DNA from: Paracyclopina nana
Taxonomy: Eukaryota; Arthropoda; Copepoda; Cyclopoida; Cyclopettidae
DNA: 64,000 nucleotides
Assembly: GCA_019096065.1 (NCBI GenBank)
Contig: JAGUCH010000002.1
Location: 11,730,501-11,794,500, forward strand
Direction: 5' to 3'
Of this stretch, positions 38,801 through 51,841 are shown piece after piece. A program made the translations under genes and the position numbers. The notes beneath the pieces were generated by a model. The model saw nothing but the letters and a program-made list of their open reading frames with translations. It had not been told where the DNA came from and did not search any database. Position 1 is the first letter of the stretch. Every line of letters starts with the position of its first letter.

Positions 38801-39912
38801 TACAAACTCCTTAAGAAATCGGAACGCGTAATTCCCCTGCGCAAAGGAGTTCTCAGTTCCCTAATTAGGGGCGTTCTCATATCGCATTTTAGTTAAACCA
38901 AAACTGATACTGGTTAGACCAAACTGACTTTTGTCCGGACAAAAGTCAGCATTCTTGTAGTGTTTAGTTAAACCAGAATCACCATGGTTGAACTAAAATC
39001 AGTTTTGGTTAGACTAGCTAGGTTAGACCAAACTGCGATATGAAGAACGCCCTTAAGGAACGGTAGATGAACAGTATATTAAAAAATTGAGCAAAAAGTA
39101 CTTTTGTCATGCTTTGTATGGTATTATGCAAAAAAATAATAATTATATAGGTGTAGTTCAAAAGTTAATGAAAAAAGTCAAGGTTTGCCAACTTGAGAAA
39201 AAAACAATTTGTTTACACCACAATGGTGTTCCCATATTCATAAAATAGTTCAGTTAAGTTTGATTAATAGTCAAGTTAAGTTTGATTGACAGTCAAGTTA
39301 AGTTCGTATCCCTGAAATTTTAAAAATCTTAAAAATCAATGCTTCCCTTGCACTGAGCTTGACTAATTGAGCTAAGTTAAGTTGCTTTATTTAACTTAAA
39401 ACTACAAAATTCGTTCTCTGATGCAACAATGCAAAACCTTACTGGCTGCTGAAACTTTGTATTAGTATTTTTTCCTTTTGTTTTGCCAAATCTTTTGTGA
39501 AATTTTGCATCCTTTATGAATAATAGGGTCGTGATTTTTACCTCCATAGTTCGTGTTAGTCAAAGTATTCAATTTTTGTGGGATATAGTTTTCCCATATT
39601 CTAAGATTGGTCGTAATTTTTGGGTAATGTTGGCTTTCAGTCCTCTCGATCATAATTGCAAGCAAACCCGTCAGCTTAAAAATGCATGCTTCGCTTGCAC
39701 GAATCTTGTAAAGAGAATGATATTGGGCACTGAAAACAGCATTTATTTGGTCGATTTAGCTATATTTTTCAAACGTAATAATGTACTGGCATGGACAAAG
39801 CTAAGAAAATTTGAAAAAATATGTATAATGACAACTCAACGTAGCTAGTTTATGTACTGGGAACTCCTTTGCGCAAAGGAATTTTGCGTTCCGATTTCTT
39901 AAGGAGTTTGTA
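38801..39912. mobile_element. Non-coding element with about 55-bp terminal inverted repeats
   Basis: The left end (38801-38860, TACAAACTCCTTAAGAAATC...) is closely matched in reverse complement at the right end (39859-39912, ...GATTTCTTAAGGAGTTTGTA). About 1 kb lies between, without a transposase frame, and it contains a second, smaller element near the left end. The string GTAGATGAACAG occurs both at about 39063 and just outside the right end. Best read as a non-autonomous DNA transposon; a pair of inverted copies of a dispersed repeat is the alternative. Confidence 0.6.
38868..39052. mobile_element. 185-bp MITE, PIF/Harbinger-like, nested
   Basis: Ends are near-perfect inverted repeats: GGGCGTTCTCATATCGCA on the left and TGCGATATGAAGAACGCCC on the right. 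The flanks read ATTA before and TTAAGG after, compatible with a 3-bp TTA target duplication, as made by PIF/Harbinger elements. The interior is itself palindromic, with repeated TTAGTTAAACCA/TGGTTAGAC strings and a central TTTTGTCCGGACAAAA palindrome. No coding frame. It is nested inside the larger inverted-repeat element. Confidence 0.65.
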
Positions 39913-41016
39913 GATGAACAGATCACTAAAGTTGTTATTAGGCTAAATAGTTGCCCTCAACTTTGATTAATGATATGACTTGCATATCAAAACATTTAGG
40001 TTTACTTCATATCAGAGAACATTTGTCAACCATTGCTAGGCTGACACAAATTAAAAGCCGGCTCGCCAGTTGGAATATGGCTTTTCTCATCGTATCCTAT
40101 AGTGAGCCATCTATTGAGGGCTAGCTTTCCGTGCCACCATAGAAAATTCCGATTTTCTTATCGCCATCTGTTTAATTTTGCGACATTGTTTGGCAGCCAG
40201 AGCCAGTTGTGACGGCTTCATCTGTTTAGCATAGAGGGCAATTTTACCGAATGTATCCCAATAGTCCCTTTAAATGAATTGGATTCCCGAGGAGGCAAGA
40301 AAGCTGTATGGGGTTCGAAATGCAAATAGACATTATCAGTGGAATTGCGAGGAGCCAGCCCTTTCTTCTGTGTATTCATCGTGGAACATCATCCCCTGGA
40401 TCAGCAGCGTGTTTGCGTAGCCGGGATTCTCTAAGCTCCTTTGCATAATGGAACTGTGAGTCTCTCCATGATGGAGTCCAGCGCTGCTGCAATCATGAAG
40501 TCTCGTTGGCCGTCGATTAATCAAGTGCCCTGATTGCAATTTCAAGACGAAGACGGGCCACACGTGCCACATTGTCTACACCACTTATCGCCTCGCTTAT
40601 TGGCCGCAGCAGGGGTGCTGCTCCTCAGTTTGTTCCGCCGCGCAAAGTTTTTTCAAAAAGCACAGATGTGTGAAAGTAATAACAAAACCTCAAAAGAGAC
40701 CAACTGTCACCACGTCATCCATAATTTGGACCCCTCTTCACCAGCCAAAGTTTCTTCTAATCTTTTTTCAGCCATCCACGTCATTTACTGTGACGAAATT
40801 GAACGTGACTCAGAGGGTGGAACCCCCAAATTTATGGCATTAAATTGCAAATTGCACTCCCAAGGGACATGGGCGGATTCGAACATTAAAATGCGTGTAT
40901 TTCAAATGCATTTGAAAAAATACTGGATAGAGAGAGTATGCTATAGAATAATAATTATGGCACTGCAGCGACGATCGGTCGTGCCAATTGGAGGAATGTC
41001 AGAATGAATTTGCTTT

Positions 41017-41265
41017 TTAGATCAGCCTCTCTTCAGGCGGAATCTTGAACATCATCTCGGTCAACTCGAAGCGCGGGGCATTGAATTCTTGCTTTTGAGG
41101 GCTGTAGGTACCATGCAGAGATCGTTTCTTTTTCACCATCGACGCAAAAATGACCAGACCGACGAGGGCCACGAAAAGCATGCCACCTGCAACGGGGCCA
41201 ACTATGAGAACCAGCTCTCGTGTCACCCCGAACGAGGGAAGGGAGTCGTACTCTTCTTTTGGAAT
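41017..41265 (-). other. crb: crumbs alternative last exon, distal (tail B)
   Basis: After TTTTTTGTAG, 82 codons: an extracellular stalk ([18 protein letters not shown]), a membrane helix ([18 protein letters not shown]), and a 42-residue tail containing a juxtamembrane FERM-binding motif GTYSPQKQE and ending IPPEERLI. Reading frame is phase 0 from exon 14, the same as the proximal alternative, and it also ends in a stop, so the two exons are mutually exclusive. Confidence 0.85.
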
Positions 41266-44200
41266 CTACAAAAAAGCAAACAAGGAACGTGAGAAATCGG
41301 GCCGAACAACTGAAAGCGAATATCCACACCAAAAATAACTGATCAAGCTCCGTGCTAATGACTCAACCAATATTAGTGCAAAAACCCTTTGTAAATATGG
41401 TACTATATATTACTCTATATATAGACATGCAACTTCTTTGATGAGCATGCGAAATTACCAAACTTCGAGAATATATATCACAGCGTGGGAGCGGAATTAG
41501 TGAAGGCTCGTCTAAATGAGCCTTTCCTCTGGGGGAGGCTTAATGATGTTGTCCAGCTGCAGCCTCGGCGAGGTCAACTCCTGCGAGGCCGGCTTGTACT
41601 TGCCCTCGGATCGCCTCTTTCGCCGCGCCATGATCAGGAAGACAAGTACACCGACAATGGCGATGAACAGCATGCCGCCCACAACGGGGCCGACAATCAA
41701 GGCAATATCCCCCGATCGGCGGGCAGACTGTGGTTGTGCAAAGGGGGATTAGTCGAGATAAAATAGCATAACTGCGCGCGATAAAAATGGAATGATTTAT
41801 GGACCCACTTGGGAAATTGTCTAAGCTGCAGCGCCCTAGCTAAAGCGAATAATCCAAAAGATATACCAACCTTAATTGTGCAGTTCTGCCCCTCCCACTC
41901 TTCAGAGCATTCGCATACGTAAAAGGGAGCCTCGTCACAAGATGGCACACACTTGCCCTCGTTTTTACACAGGCCGTCGTTCTGCAAAGGAAAAATGCCT
42001 TTTTAGCTAATCCATGCAGAATTAGTATGCAATTTCGTGTTTACCAGTTGGCAAGGATCTTCGCGTTGGCAATTTGTACCGCAGTAGCCCTGGTAGCAGG
42101 CGCACTCGTACGAACCAGGAAGATTGGAGCATTGGCCTTGCTGGCAAGGCTGGAACGAACATTCGTCAATGTCGGTTTGGCAGAATTCACCGGTGTAGCC
42201 AGTGCCATTGCAGTTGCACTGGAAGTCGTTAAGGAGATCTGTGCATCTTCCACCGTTGCACGGGTCATTTTCGCACTCGTTGATCTCATGCTCGCACACT
42301 TGCCCAGTGTATCCGGGAGGACAAGTGCAAGAAAAGTACTGGAATGCAAAAAAAAGTTTTGCCTCAAATGATTTTAAGTTTCTCTCATAGTTTCACTTAC
42401 GAAAGTGGAGTCTACGGATGTGCACGTTGCCCCGTTTTTGCAAGGGAAGAAATACTCCTCGCAAAAGTCCTTTTTAATCTCACAGTCCACCCCTTTGTAC
42501 AGAGTTGTGCAGTCACATTGGTAATTTTCCCCATTGATGTAATCTGAAAAAGAGAAAGCAGTGTAAACGAGATATGCTAAACGGTATCTCTCTATCCTCC
42601 TACTTTGAATGTTGTCACAGCGGCCGTTCTTGCATGGGTTGTCAGCGCACGTCCTATTCCGGAGCAGCTCGCAGTTATGGCCTTTAAACTTCTCCGTACA
42701 CTCGCAAGTGTAATTGCCCGGCTCTTCCGTCTGCTGACAAGATCCACCATTGAGACAAGGCTCAGCCAAACACTCATCCAGATCCTCATCGCAAAGCCAG
42801 CCCGTCCATCCAGGATCACAGAGACAAGTGTAGTTGGCAATGCCATCCTGGCACACACCGTGAGAGCACTTATTGATGATGCACTCATCAACGTTGGTGC
42901 CGCACAGAGGATCGTCAAATCCGGTGGGACATGCGCATTCAAAAACTTCGTTGGGATCTTGGCACGTGCCTCCATTGTGGCACTCGTCTTGGTAGCAAAG
43001 AATGCACTCGGATGAGGTAACATCCAAACGTGACTCCACATCAAACCGCTCACTGGCAGAGTTATTGACAAGTTCGCCTGGAGTGTAAAAGGGAACGAGA
43101 ATGCCAGCTATCCGGATCTCTCCCAAACAGCCTCTGTAGTGATTAGAAAAGCTGGAAACGGCTCGTATGTCAACTGAGTCGATCACTGAGATCACTGTGG
43201 TTGCATCATAGTCCACATTGTATGCGTTTCGGTTGCTTCCGGATTCCTCTTCGGATATGGATGCTCCCACCAGTACGTCACTTTGTAAAACAAACTCGGA
43301 TAGATTCTCAATTGTGGAATCTAAGGTGATTTCAATTTCATCAAAATTGTCAAATTGAGTGGAAACAATGCTGCCGTAAAACTTGACAGCCAGTGTGTGC
43401 CACATGCCATTATCGTTGTCAATTTCCACAGCATAGCTGTGCATGGCTCCATCAGTCTCGGGCACTTCGATGGATACGTTGTTGTAGCCAAGTGAAAGCC
43501 TTATGAATTGATCTGGATTCTTGATGATCTGAAGAATGGTGCCATTGCTCAGGCTCCGGAATGTCACCACCACAGATGCCTCGTATTCCTCCTCACTGGA
43601 GGCATTTGTGGCGGATGCTGTGATGTGAGGCCTGAGGACCATGGTACTATTGACCCCGTTGAATGTAGCATTACTGAGGCATTCGTGTCCGTCCTCAAGG
43701 GTAACACACGTGCCTCCCAAAGGGCAAGTAAACCAGTAGCAAAACTCCTTGTCGTTGCAATTCTTGCCCCTATAGCCTTCTGGGCATGTGCAGACAAAGT
43801 CGTTCCATGTCACGCTGCAAGTACCTCCATTGACACAAGGATTGACTGCACATGCATTATCTGACACTACGCCCTTCTCGACGTCTATGAGAGTTACTTT
43901 TCCTATTGCGTCTGGCTTCTTAACAGTAACCTCATAGCTGTTATCGAAAAGCTCAACGATCCTAGTGACATTTCCTCCATCACTGATTTGCACATCCTGG
44001 ATGACTCCTTTGAAGTATGCGATCTCAGTGGGGTTGATCTCGGCTGGTCCAGTCGCTGCAGGGTCTGATTGTCGTCTGATCCGTCTGCGAACTTGTGATG
44101 GTACTCTTACGGAAGGAGGAGTTGAAATCAGCACTGGCTGCTCCAGCTCAGTAACCACTTCCTCAGTTTCATCCTCCACATCTTCATTGGTGATGTCATT

Positions 44201-47200
44201 GCTTGCCTCAGTCACAACAAATTGAGTGCTAGCAGTAGTTTGAATAGCTGGCCCTGGAGTGAATCTCTGCGTCGACACCTCTGGCGTGGTTGATGTGGTT
44301 GTGGTAGTGGTCGTTACTGTGGTGGTAATGGAGGCTGGGTCCGGATAGTTGCCCAGGTAAAGTTTATGAGCAATGAACGCGACCGGAGATGGGATTTCGT
44401 GATTGATAGACACTGTCTCGTTCACTTTCACCATCATGGAGTTGTTCATCCTCAAGACCCGAATAAAGTGCCGATACCCGTCACTCAAGTTGACGGTGTA
44501 CACTTGGAACTTTTCCGTTTTGCCATCCAGAAACACGTTAACCACAAGGTTGCCGTCCATCAGCTGGCCAGTGATGAAGGATTTCTGCGAGTCCAAGTCC
44601 GCCAGATCTGAGCCAAAGTAGAAAATGAACCCGTCCTCCTTTCGAGTCCTGATGAACATGGAGATGTCCACTCCGGACGAGTATGGCTGGGGGTTGTCAA
44701 TGTTGACGATGGCCAGAGAATTGGTGGCGTTTTCGTGGCCGAATGTTCCGGCGGTGTAGTTGAATTGGCAAGACGGGCCAAGGGATGGCCGATGACAAGT
44801 GCACTGGTACGAGCTCCACAAGTCGGTGCAGAATCCACTGTTTTTGCACGGATTCGGCTCGCATTGCTCATTGCGAGGACATCCCGGAACAGTGTTGACG
44901 TGCTCAACTCCGCGAACGTTGCCAGGCTTGAAGTCTTCCTCGGTGATCCGCATATTGTCGACCGTGATGTCTTGGATGCATCCAGTGAAGGAGGGAGCAT
45001 TGTTGGCCAAAATTTGCTGGTCACGAACAATGCCTCCCAGAAAGGTGTTGTAAAAAACGGTGTCGTTGTCACCTGTCGGATTAATCGGTTGGGTAGCCTG
45101 GAGTCGGTCGTTGACGCCCAGAGTGAGATGTGTCGTATTCACAGCCACGTACACCTTTTGCCATTCGGTGTTGTTCAAATTCTCGCCTATGCTGATGCCT
45201 TCAAACTTGCTGATCAAGTTCGAGTGTAGGTTGAGCTTTCCGTTCGTCAATTGGAGGCTGAAAAGTGTGTTGCCTTGGCCAATAGCCACGAGGCCGTTGC
45301 CAAGGGTGGTCCGGAACCTCATATGGAGTTCATATCCTTCTGGCCGATTGGAGGGCACTTTGATGTAGGAATCTCCGCTGAGAGAAAAGGTTGACCGGAT
45401 CTGACATCGTTGCCCATCGTATCCTGGGGTGCAGGAGCAATCAGCTCTATGCTCAGTTTCTCCAATCAGTCTTGGGGTGCAAGTTCCTCCGTTCAAGCAG
45501 ACGACTTCATCACAGCCAGTCAGAGCGACGGAGCAATTTTTGCCCCCAAATCCATCCTCGCAATTGCAGGTGTAATCAGCTATTCCATCTGCAATCAAAA
45601 GTCTGCATGTACAATCGAATATAGGAACGTAACTTCCAAGTACGTACCAATGCATGAGCCATGCTGACAAGGCTGGTACCTTTCGCACTCATTAATCTCA
45701 CGGTTGCACGTATCGCCTTCAAAACCAGGCTCACAGAGACACGTGAAATGGGCGATGCCATCTTGACATTCACCATACAGACATGGCGTGGACGCACATT
45801 CATCGATATCAATTTCGCATTGTTCACCTTGAATAACAGAGACAGACGCACGATGAAGACACAGCACAAAAAAACCACAACGCAAATTGATCCTACCTTC
45901 ATAGCCAGCCAGGCAGCTACAGACGTAACCAGCAGCATTTGCATAGCTAAACCCACGCTGGAAAGTGGCATTAATATTGGCTGGAAGCAATGCAACCATT
46001 GCCGGATCATAAAGTGTCACGTTTGACTTTTCGTAGCAGACTCCATTGTTTTGGCAGGGCCTTTGCAAGCACTCGTAAATGTCCAGCTCGCAATTCTTCC
46101 CTTCATACCCATCGAAGCAGCTACAGTTGTAGTCATTAATCAGGTCTTGGCAAGTGGCATTGTTCACGCATGGAGCTGTGGCACACTCATCAATGTTGAT
46201 TTCGCAATGGTTGCCCTCGAATCCAGTGCCTTCGCATATGCACGCATACGAGTTGATCCCATCAACGCACGTTCCTTCGTTTAGACACGGTTCAGCCTGA
46301 AATAATGTGCTGCGAGCAAACTGTTTATCAACATCTATATCAACGTCTTTACCTCGCATTCGTCGATATTCGTCTCGCACTGGTAACCAGTAAATCCGGC
46401 CAGGCACTTGCACGTGAAATTATTGATTCCATCTTGGCAAGTTGCGTTGTTCATGCATGGGTTTGAGACGCACTCGTCAATATCAATCTCGCAGTTCACA
46501 CCTGCAAAAGCGAAGAAATCCTGTATACTTCTATAACCTTGTCCCTTATTATCATTACTATTAAGCATGTCGTGATTTTTGTGATCTGCCAGCATAAAAG
46601 GCAGAAACAAAAGACCCACCACGACGAGGAAAAGTACAAGTGCCAAAGCCCAGTCACACTTTCTATCATTGTCTACTGCTGAGGAGGGTAGCATTGTCAA
46701 TGTTGGCCATATGCATAATAATTGCAAATCCGCTACTGCACGAAATCGTGAATCATTATGAATATGGCCCACGCTCAACAACTACAGCATACACTGAATC
46801 GTGCCGGAGTTGTTCTTCCTACTACTTGCGCTGAGCGCTTTGGAACAGCCAGCTTTAGCAGCGTTTTCCACCAAAAACACTTGGCCAACAGGATTAGTGA
46901 CAAGTATGCAGGGCATTTTTTGCCCTCTAGACGCCATTATGAGAGAAGTCAGACTGACTGCTTTAGCATTGGATTCCGAGACAGCAAAGCTAATTTTTAC
47001 CTTTGAAGCCAGGCGGACAAGAGCATTTGTAGGAGTTGATCATATTTGTGCAAGATCCGTTGTTTTGGCAAGGCCTCGAAAGGCACTCGTCAAAGTCGAA
47101 GCTGCAGTGGTCTCCGCTGAATCCAGGACGGCAAAAGCACTCGTAGGAGCCCACAATGTTCCTGCAAATCCCGTTGTTGCACAAGCCTGGCGTTCTCTCG

Positions 47201-50200
47201 CATTCGTCCAGATCTTCATCGCAATTCACTCCTGTCCATCCGGATGCGCATTGGCATTGATAGCCATCCTGAGAAAACGAAATGCGATTTTCAGACACAA
47301 ATTGCTGCTTCGCATGAAAGGCATTTCTTACAGTTAGGTCGATGCATGTGGCGTTATTTTTGCAGGGAGCAGCATCACACTCGTTGATCTCGTCGGTGCA
47401 GTTTTCGCCTGAAAATCCTTGAGGGCAACGACACTCGAACGCGTTGATGAGGTCCACGCAGACTTTGTTGCTGGTGCACACCACATCGATGCACTCGTCA
47501 TTGTTCACCTGACATGACAGCCCACTGAAGCCAAGAGGGCACTCGCAATAGTAATCGGTGGCATTATTTTCCCCAATGCTGCTGACATTTGACTTCCTCT
47601 CGCAGGTGCCCCCATTTTCACATGGGTTGGCAGCACAGGGGTCATAGTCGTCGCTACAAGTGGGGCCCATGAACTCTGGAGGGCACTGACATGTGTACCC
47701 ATTAATGCCGTCAGTGCAAGTGCCTCGATTGAGGCACGGACTGCTGGCGCACTCATCAATGTTGGTCTCGCATTGAGTGCCTTCAAAACCGGGCAAACAT
47801 TGGCAGAGGAACCCACCGATGCCATCCACACAAGAGGCCCCATTTTGGCAGGGATCCTCCTCACATTCGTTCACATTCTCGTCGCAGTTCTGGCCACTCC
47901 ATCCATCTTGGCACTGGCAACTGTAGCCGCCATTCTATGAATTCAAAAGTTGGTTATTTTCTAAAGTACATTTTTGTGGCATTTATTGTGCATACCAAGT
48001 TGGTGCAACCTATGGCGTTCACGCAGACATCAGCCAAGCATTCGTCGATGTCATTCTGGCAGAGCTCTCCTGTGAATCCAGCTGGACACAGGCATCGCGT
48101 GGATGCAGTCTCAGCTATGCTCTGACACGTTCCTCCATTCTGGCATTGGCTGGAAACAGGTTGGTTGGTGCAGTAGTCAATGTTGATTTCGCAATTAAGC
48201 CCAGTGTAGCCATTTCTGCAGAGGCACTGATACGAGTTGATGTCGTCCACGCAAGTGGCCCCATTTTGGCATGGGCTGCTGTCACATTCATCCAATTCTT
48301 GGCATGTCACGTTAGGCGAGTTTCCGAGTCCTGAAATCGGAGAAATCGAGCTTCATAATAACATCCAGCGCCTATTTTGCATTTCCTCCTTCCCGCTAAT
48401 CACGATGATGATGTTACGCAAACTTTCTCCCTCCCCACGACAAATGAGCCGATTTGAGGAAGATTATACTTACGGGTGTATCCAGGTGCGCATTTGCAAG
48501 CCGATCCATTAATGCAAATTGAATTAGCAGGGCAATTAAGGCTTGCGCAAAGATCGACCTCACAAAAGGAGCCGGAGTAGCCCTCGCCGCAGATGCAGGT
48601 TACCGATCCGGTTTGCACTGAAAAAAGGCACGATCCGTTGTTTTTGCAGGGAGGATTGCTGCTCAAGCATGGGTTCGAGGCTGCGGTGGCTGAGGCTGAG
48701 GTTGGAGCCAGTTGGCGCTGGAAAAAAGATGAATATTCTATATATAGGCATTTTCCGTTTTCACATAGTTGGATATATGGTGGAGCTCTATTGCTATGTC
48801 ATAAACTAGCTCTCAAGAGTGAAATGTGACTTTTTGAGTACACTTGGTAGCTTTAGATATATACACGCGCGCAGGTGACTCAACGAACTTTTTGCCGTTA
48901 TTATACACTACCTGGATGCAGCAGCAGTCGATTCCAGCAGCTCATATGGCCCCCCATTTCTACTTGCTACAGACCACTTGTGGCTAGTTTCACCTTACAA
49001 AATATCGCATTCTCAATCAAAAGTTCATTGTTGCATATGTACAAAGACGCATAATTGACGAGCACTGCCATTATTTAGGCTGGAAAGTTCTCTATGAACT
49101 CGGGTCCTTTTTGGGTGTCTTTTCCCCCGAAAATGGGACAAAGAGAAAAAAGTAGGCAATTATCCCCCCATGTGTAGCAGCAAGTATGCCACATTACACG
49201 GCAAGAAATGGTGAAACTAGACAAAGAGGAAGAAGAGTCACGCATTTTACTGTGTAGCGCAACCCAATGTGACCTCTTCTCTCTTCTAGATTCGAGCTAT
49301 TTGATGATGCGAAGGCAATAATTAGCGCACGCATTCGCACTATACCACGAATTTTCCTTCCCATTTACGTTGAACTACTGTGCTAGCTAGCATCTCCATG
49401 CGTAATTGGGGGAAAAAACTGCCAAGAAAACTAAATGCCAGCCCTCTGCAGTAAAACGTACGAATTGCTTGAACTTTCTCTGAAGCAATCACAAATGCTG
49501 GGGATATATCCTTGATCGTCGTCAATTTCTCTCAGCGCGGCCACACTGAGAAAAGAGGATAATAAATGCCATTCCCACTGGCAAATTGTGGATTTCCCCC
49601 AATATAGGATTATTGCCACCCACGAGCGTGCTATATACATTGAATTTTGCTTACATTTCTCGTTTTGTTGCAACGCATGCCACCATATCCTTGAGGGCAA
49701 TCGCACAAAAAGCCGCCAGATTGACGCAGGCATTCGCCGCCATTTTGGCAGAAATCGGGCCCGCATGAGCCTCGTTCGAGTTGGCATTGACGGCCTCTGA
49801 AGCTGGTGCCACTACAATCACAATAGTATCCTGTGCCCCCAGAAGGATCCTCCACGCAGTTGGCACCATTGTGGCAAGGATTTTCTGCGCACGAGGACAT
49901 AGGGGTGCCGCAGTTGGGGCCAGTGTAGCCGGGTTGGCAGAGGCACAAAACTGTCCCGGGTGGAGCTGGGCCTTCACTCGGCGGCCTCACCACTCCCTCG
50001 CCAGGCAGGCAAATGCCCCCATTTTCGCAGGCACTGCTGTCGCATGGGGCGGGTCGACGGGTCGAGTCCACGAGCAAGGACCAATCGTATCCTGCAAGAT
50101 AGACATGTATGGTAATTTTTCCGATTAGCATAGTATAATCGGATCAGCAAAGTCAAAGCATGTTCATATATCGGCTTAGCACATGCGCGTGCTATATAAA

Positions 50201-51841
50201 GTATGGAATACGCGCGGCAAAGACTATCTTCGTTTTCTTTCTGCTTTGCATGTTTGAAGCGTTAAGCAATAATATTGCAATTTCGACGGCGGGGGAGGCA
50301 GCAAAAGTGGAACAAGGCGTCATATTTCGTCCAGCAACGCGGTGATTAGTATAGGTATTTCCAGCATAATATATATCGTGCATGAGACTGAATTGCACAC
50401 ATGTGCGGCTGCTGATCGTCGCAAGATGATGGTCTAACCTAAGGAGAAATTGAATTGTTATCAACGCCACAGGGCGAGATCGTGTCCAACAAGGTGGCAT
50501 TGAAAAGAGTGGGAAAAAAGACAATAATCGTACTTAAGACCGCATGAGCGTCAACCTTTCAAGGCTATGTAAAATTCGCATTTGTTGCGCGTTGTGTGCG
50601 ACAAAGAGCCGCGTGCACAGAGTGCAAAAAGATAAAATGTTGACCCCATCCAACTGCTATACGTATCATATATGAAGAAATGGGCTCACGCACGCTTGCA
50701 GTGCACTGCTCGCAGACAAAACATGCAATTTTCATTACGGCAGCGACTCCAGCAGCCCAAGCTCATGAAGTCAAGTTTCAGGTCATTATTATTATTAGAA
50801 TGAATCATCATCGAGCAATTTTAACCGCCGCTACGCTACTCCAATATAGCATACAATATCAGTTTGATGCGCTACGCATCCATCAACTTTCTCTTCGTGC
50901 GCGATCTTCGAAGAAGATATGGAGGAAAATTGGAACCAACATAAAATGCTGTCGATGCTGGACACGTTTTACGCCGGAAACTCCAAATTCCTCAAGCAAC
51001 ACTGCAATATATTTTGGCTGATGTTCGCTCGAGCATTTCAATCCACTCGCTTGTGAAGCGGACTTATCAGCGTGAGAAAGGCAAAGATCATGGGCGGCTA
51101 AATCGAGAGCTAAACGTGCCAGGGCAAATAACGAGCTACACACGGCCCAAAATGGTAAAAACTGCTGGCATGACATACCTGAACACGTGGTTGGCAGCAG
51201 GCACGTTTCGGAGGATGACAGCCAATCGACCGCGTAGCTGTTCACTGGCACTTGCGGGTTGGTGAACCTCACGCCCGGGCCCTCTCTGAGGCAGGCCACG
51301 AGGCCGGCGCCCACGCGCAGCTCCGGGGTCGAGGAGGCCAGGTCCAGCCCGTCCACGACCTCGGCGTCGATGCGCGCCGAGCCTCCGCCGTTGCTCACGT
51401 TCACCGAGAGGTCGCCGCCGTCCTCGCTCACTGTGATGAGGACGGTGTGCCACCGTCCGTCCAGCAGGTTGCTCCCGCCCACCGTGGCCTCGGAAAGCTC
51501 GCTGTCCACCGTGAGGCTGAGGATGAGGCGGCCTTGCGCGTCCAAACGCAAACGGAGCTCGTCGAGGCCGTCGCCCGTCTGCCTCAGCAGCTCCCCGGGG
51601 GCGCAGGTGCGGAAGCTGAAGCCCACGAGGCTGCCGGGGGAGAGCTCGAGGCCGTCCGAGAGGACGGCGAAGGCGCTGGCGTTGAGGAAAAAGCCCTCGG
51701 CAGTGGGCGCGGTTTGCGACCGGCATGCCGTGGCCCACAACGCGGTGACGAGGCCCAAACCTAATTAATTAGCCGATAATTAGGGCGAGGCTGCGGGGTA
51801 GGTACGAATGTGGCATGCTTACCGACGAGCGCGGTCCTCAT
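41017..51841 (-). CDS. crb: Crumbs, apical polarity determinant
   Basis: Exons 51841-51823, 51760-51179, 50091-49655, 48717-48474, 48330-47996, 47934-47332, 47268-47001, 46501-46353, 46296-45897, 45827-45648, 45588-42604, 42543-42401, 42338-42045, 41981-41871, then one of two last exons (41727-41512 or 41265-41017). Phases agree throughout; 2321 or 2332 residues. Signal peptide ([19 protein letters not shown]), an N-terminal LamG-like domain (to about 200), about 21 EGF repeats, then LamG domains interleaved with EGFs in the 995-codon exon 11, and seven to eight more EGFs; about 33 EGF and four LamG in all. Many EGFs carry the calcium-binding DIDEC start. One transmembrane helix and a short tail ending EERLI, the PDZ ligand for Stardust. 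It organises the apical membrane and zonula adherens in epithelia and photoreceptors. Confidence 0.96.
41512..41727 (-). other. crb: crumbs alternative last exon, proximal (tail A)
   Basis: After ACCACAG, 71 codons: short stalk SARRSGDIA, a membrane helix ([17 protein letters not shown]), and a tail with GKYKPASQE and [18 protein letters not shown], which is very close to the canonical Drosophila Crb tail. Both the FERM-binding and PDZ-binding motifs are present. Confidence 0.88.

Larger units (their letters stand above)
28234..40980. other. 12.7-kb gene-free region
   Basis: No frame with recognisable domains or a consistent set of splice sites was found on either strand. Content is spacer DNA with two palindromic repeat regions (listed separately) and short simple repeats: GT/GC-rich alternation near 33080-33098, GAT repeats near 36052-36071 and CTT repeats near 38138-38155. 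It sits between the 5' end of the polyQ zinc-finger gene and the 3' end of crumbs, so it may hold distal control elements of the zinc-finger gene. Confidence 0.5.

Noticed and set aside
30000..40900. Conserved insect microRNA hairpins
   Set aside because: Scanning by eye for well-known mature sequences (such as miR-2, miR-8, miR-34, miR-124, miR-184, miR-317) found none convincing.
40534..41007. 157-codon plus-strand frame downstream of crumbs
   Set aside because: No recognisable domain, starts without support, and shows composition typical of spacer DNA.
51136..51768. Long GC-rich alternative frames over crumbs exon 2
   Set aside because: Result from high GC3 in that exon; the LamG-like frame continues from the signal peptide and into the EGF exons with matching phases.
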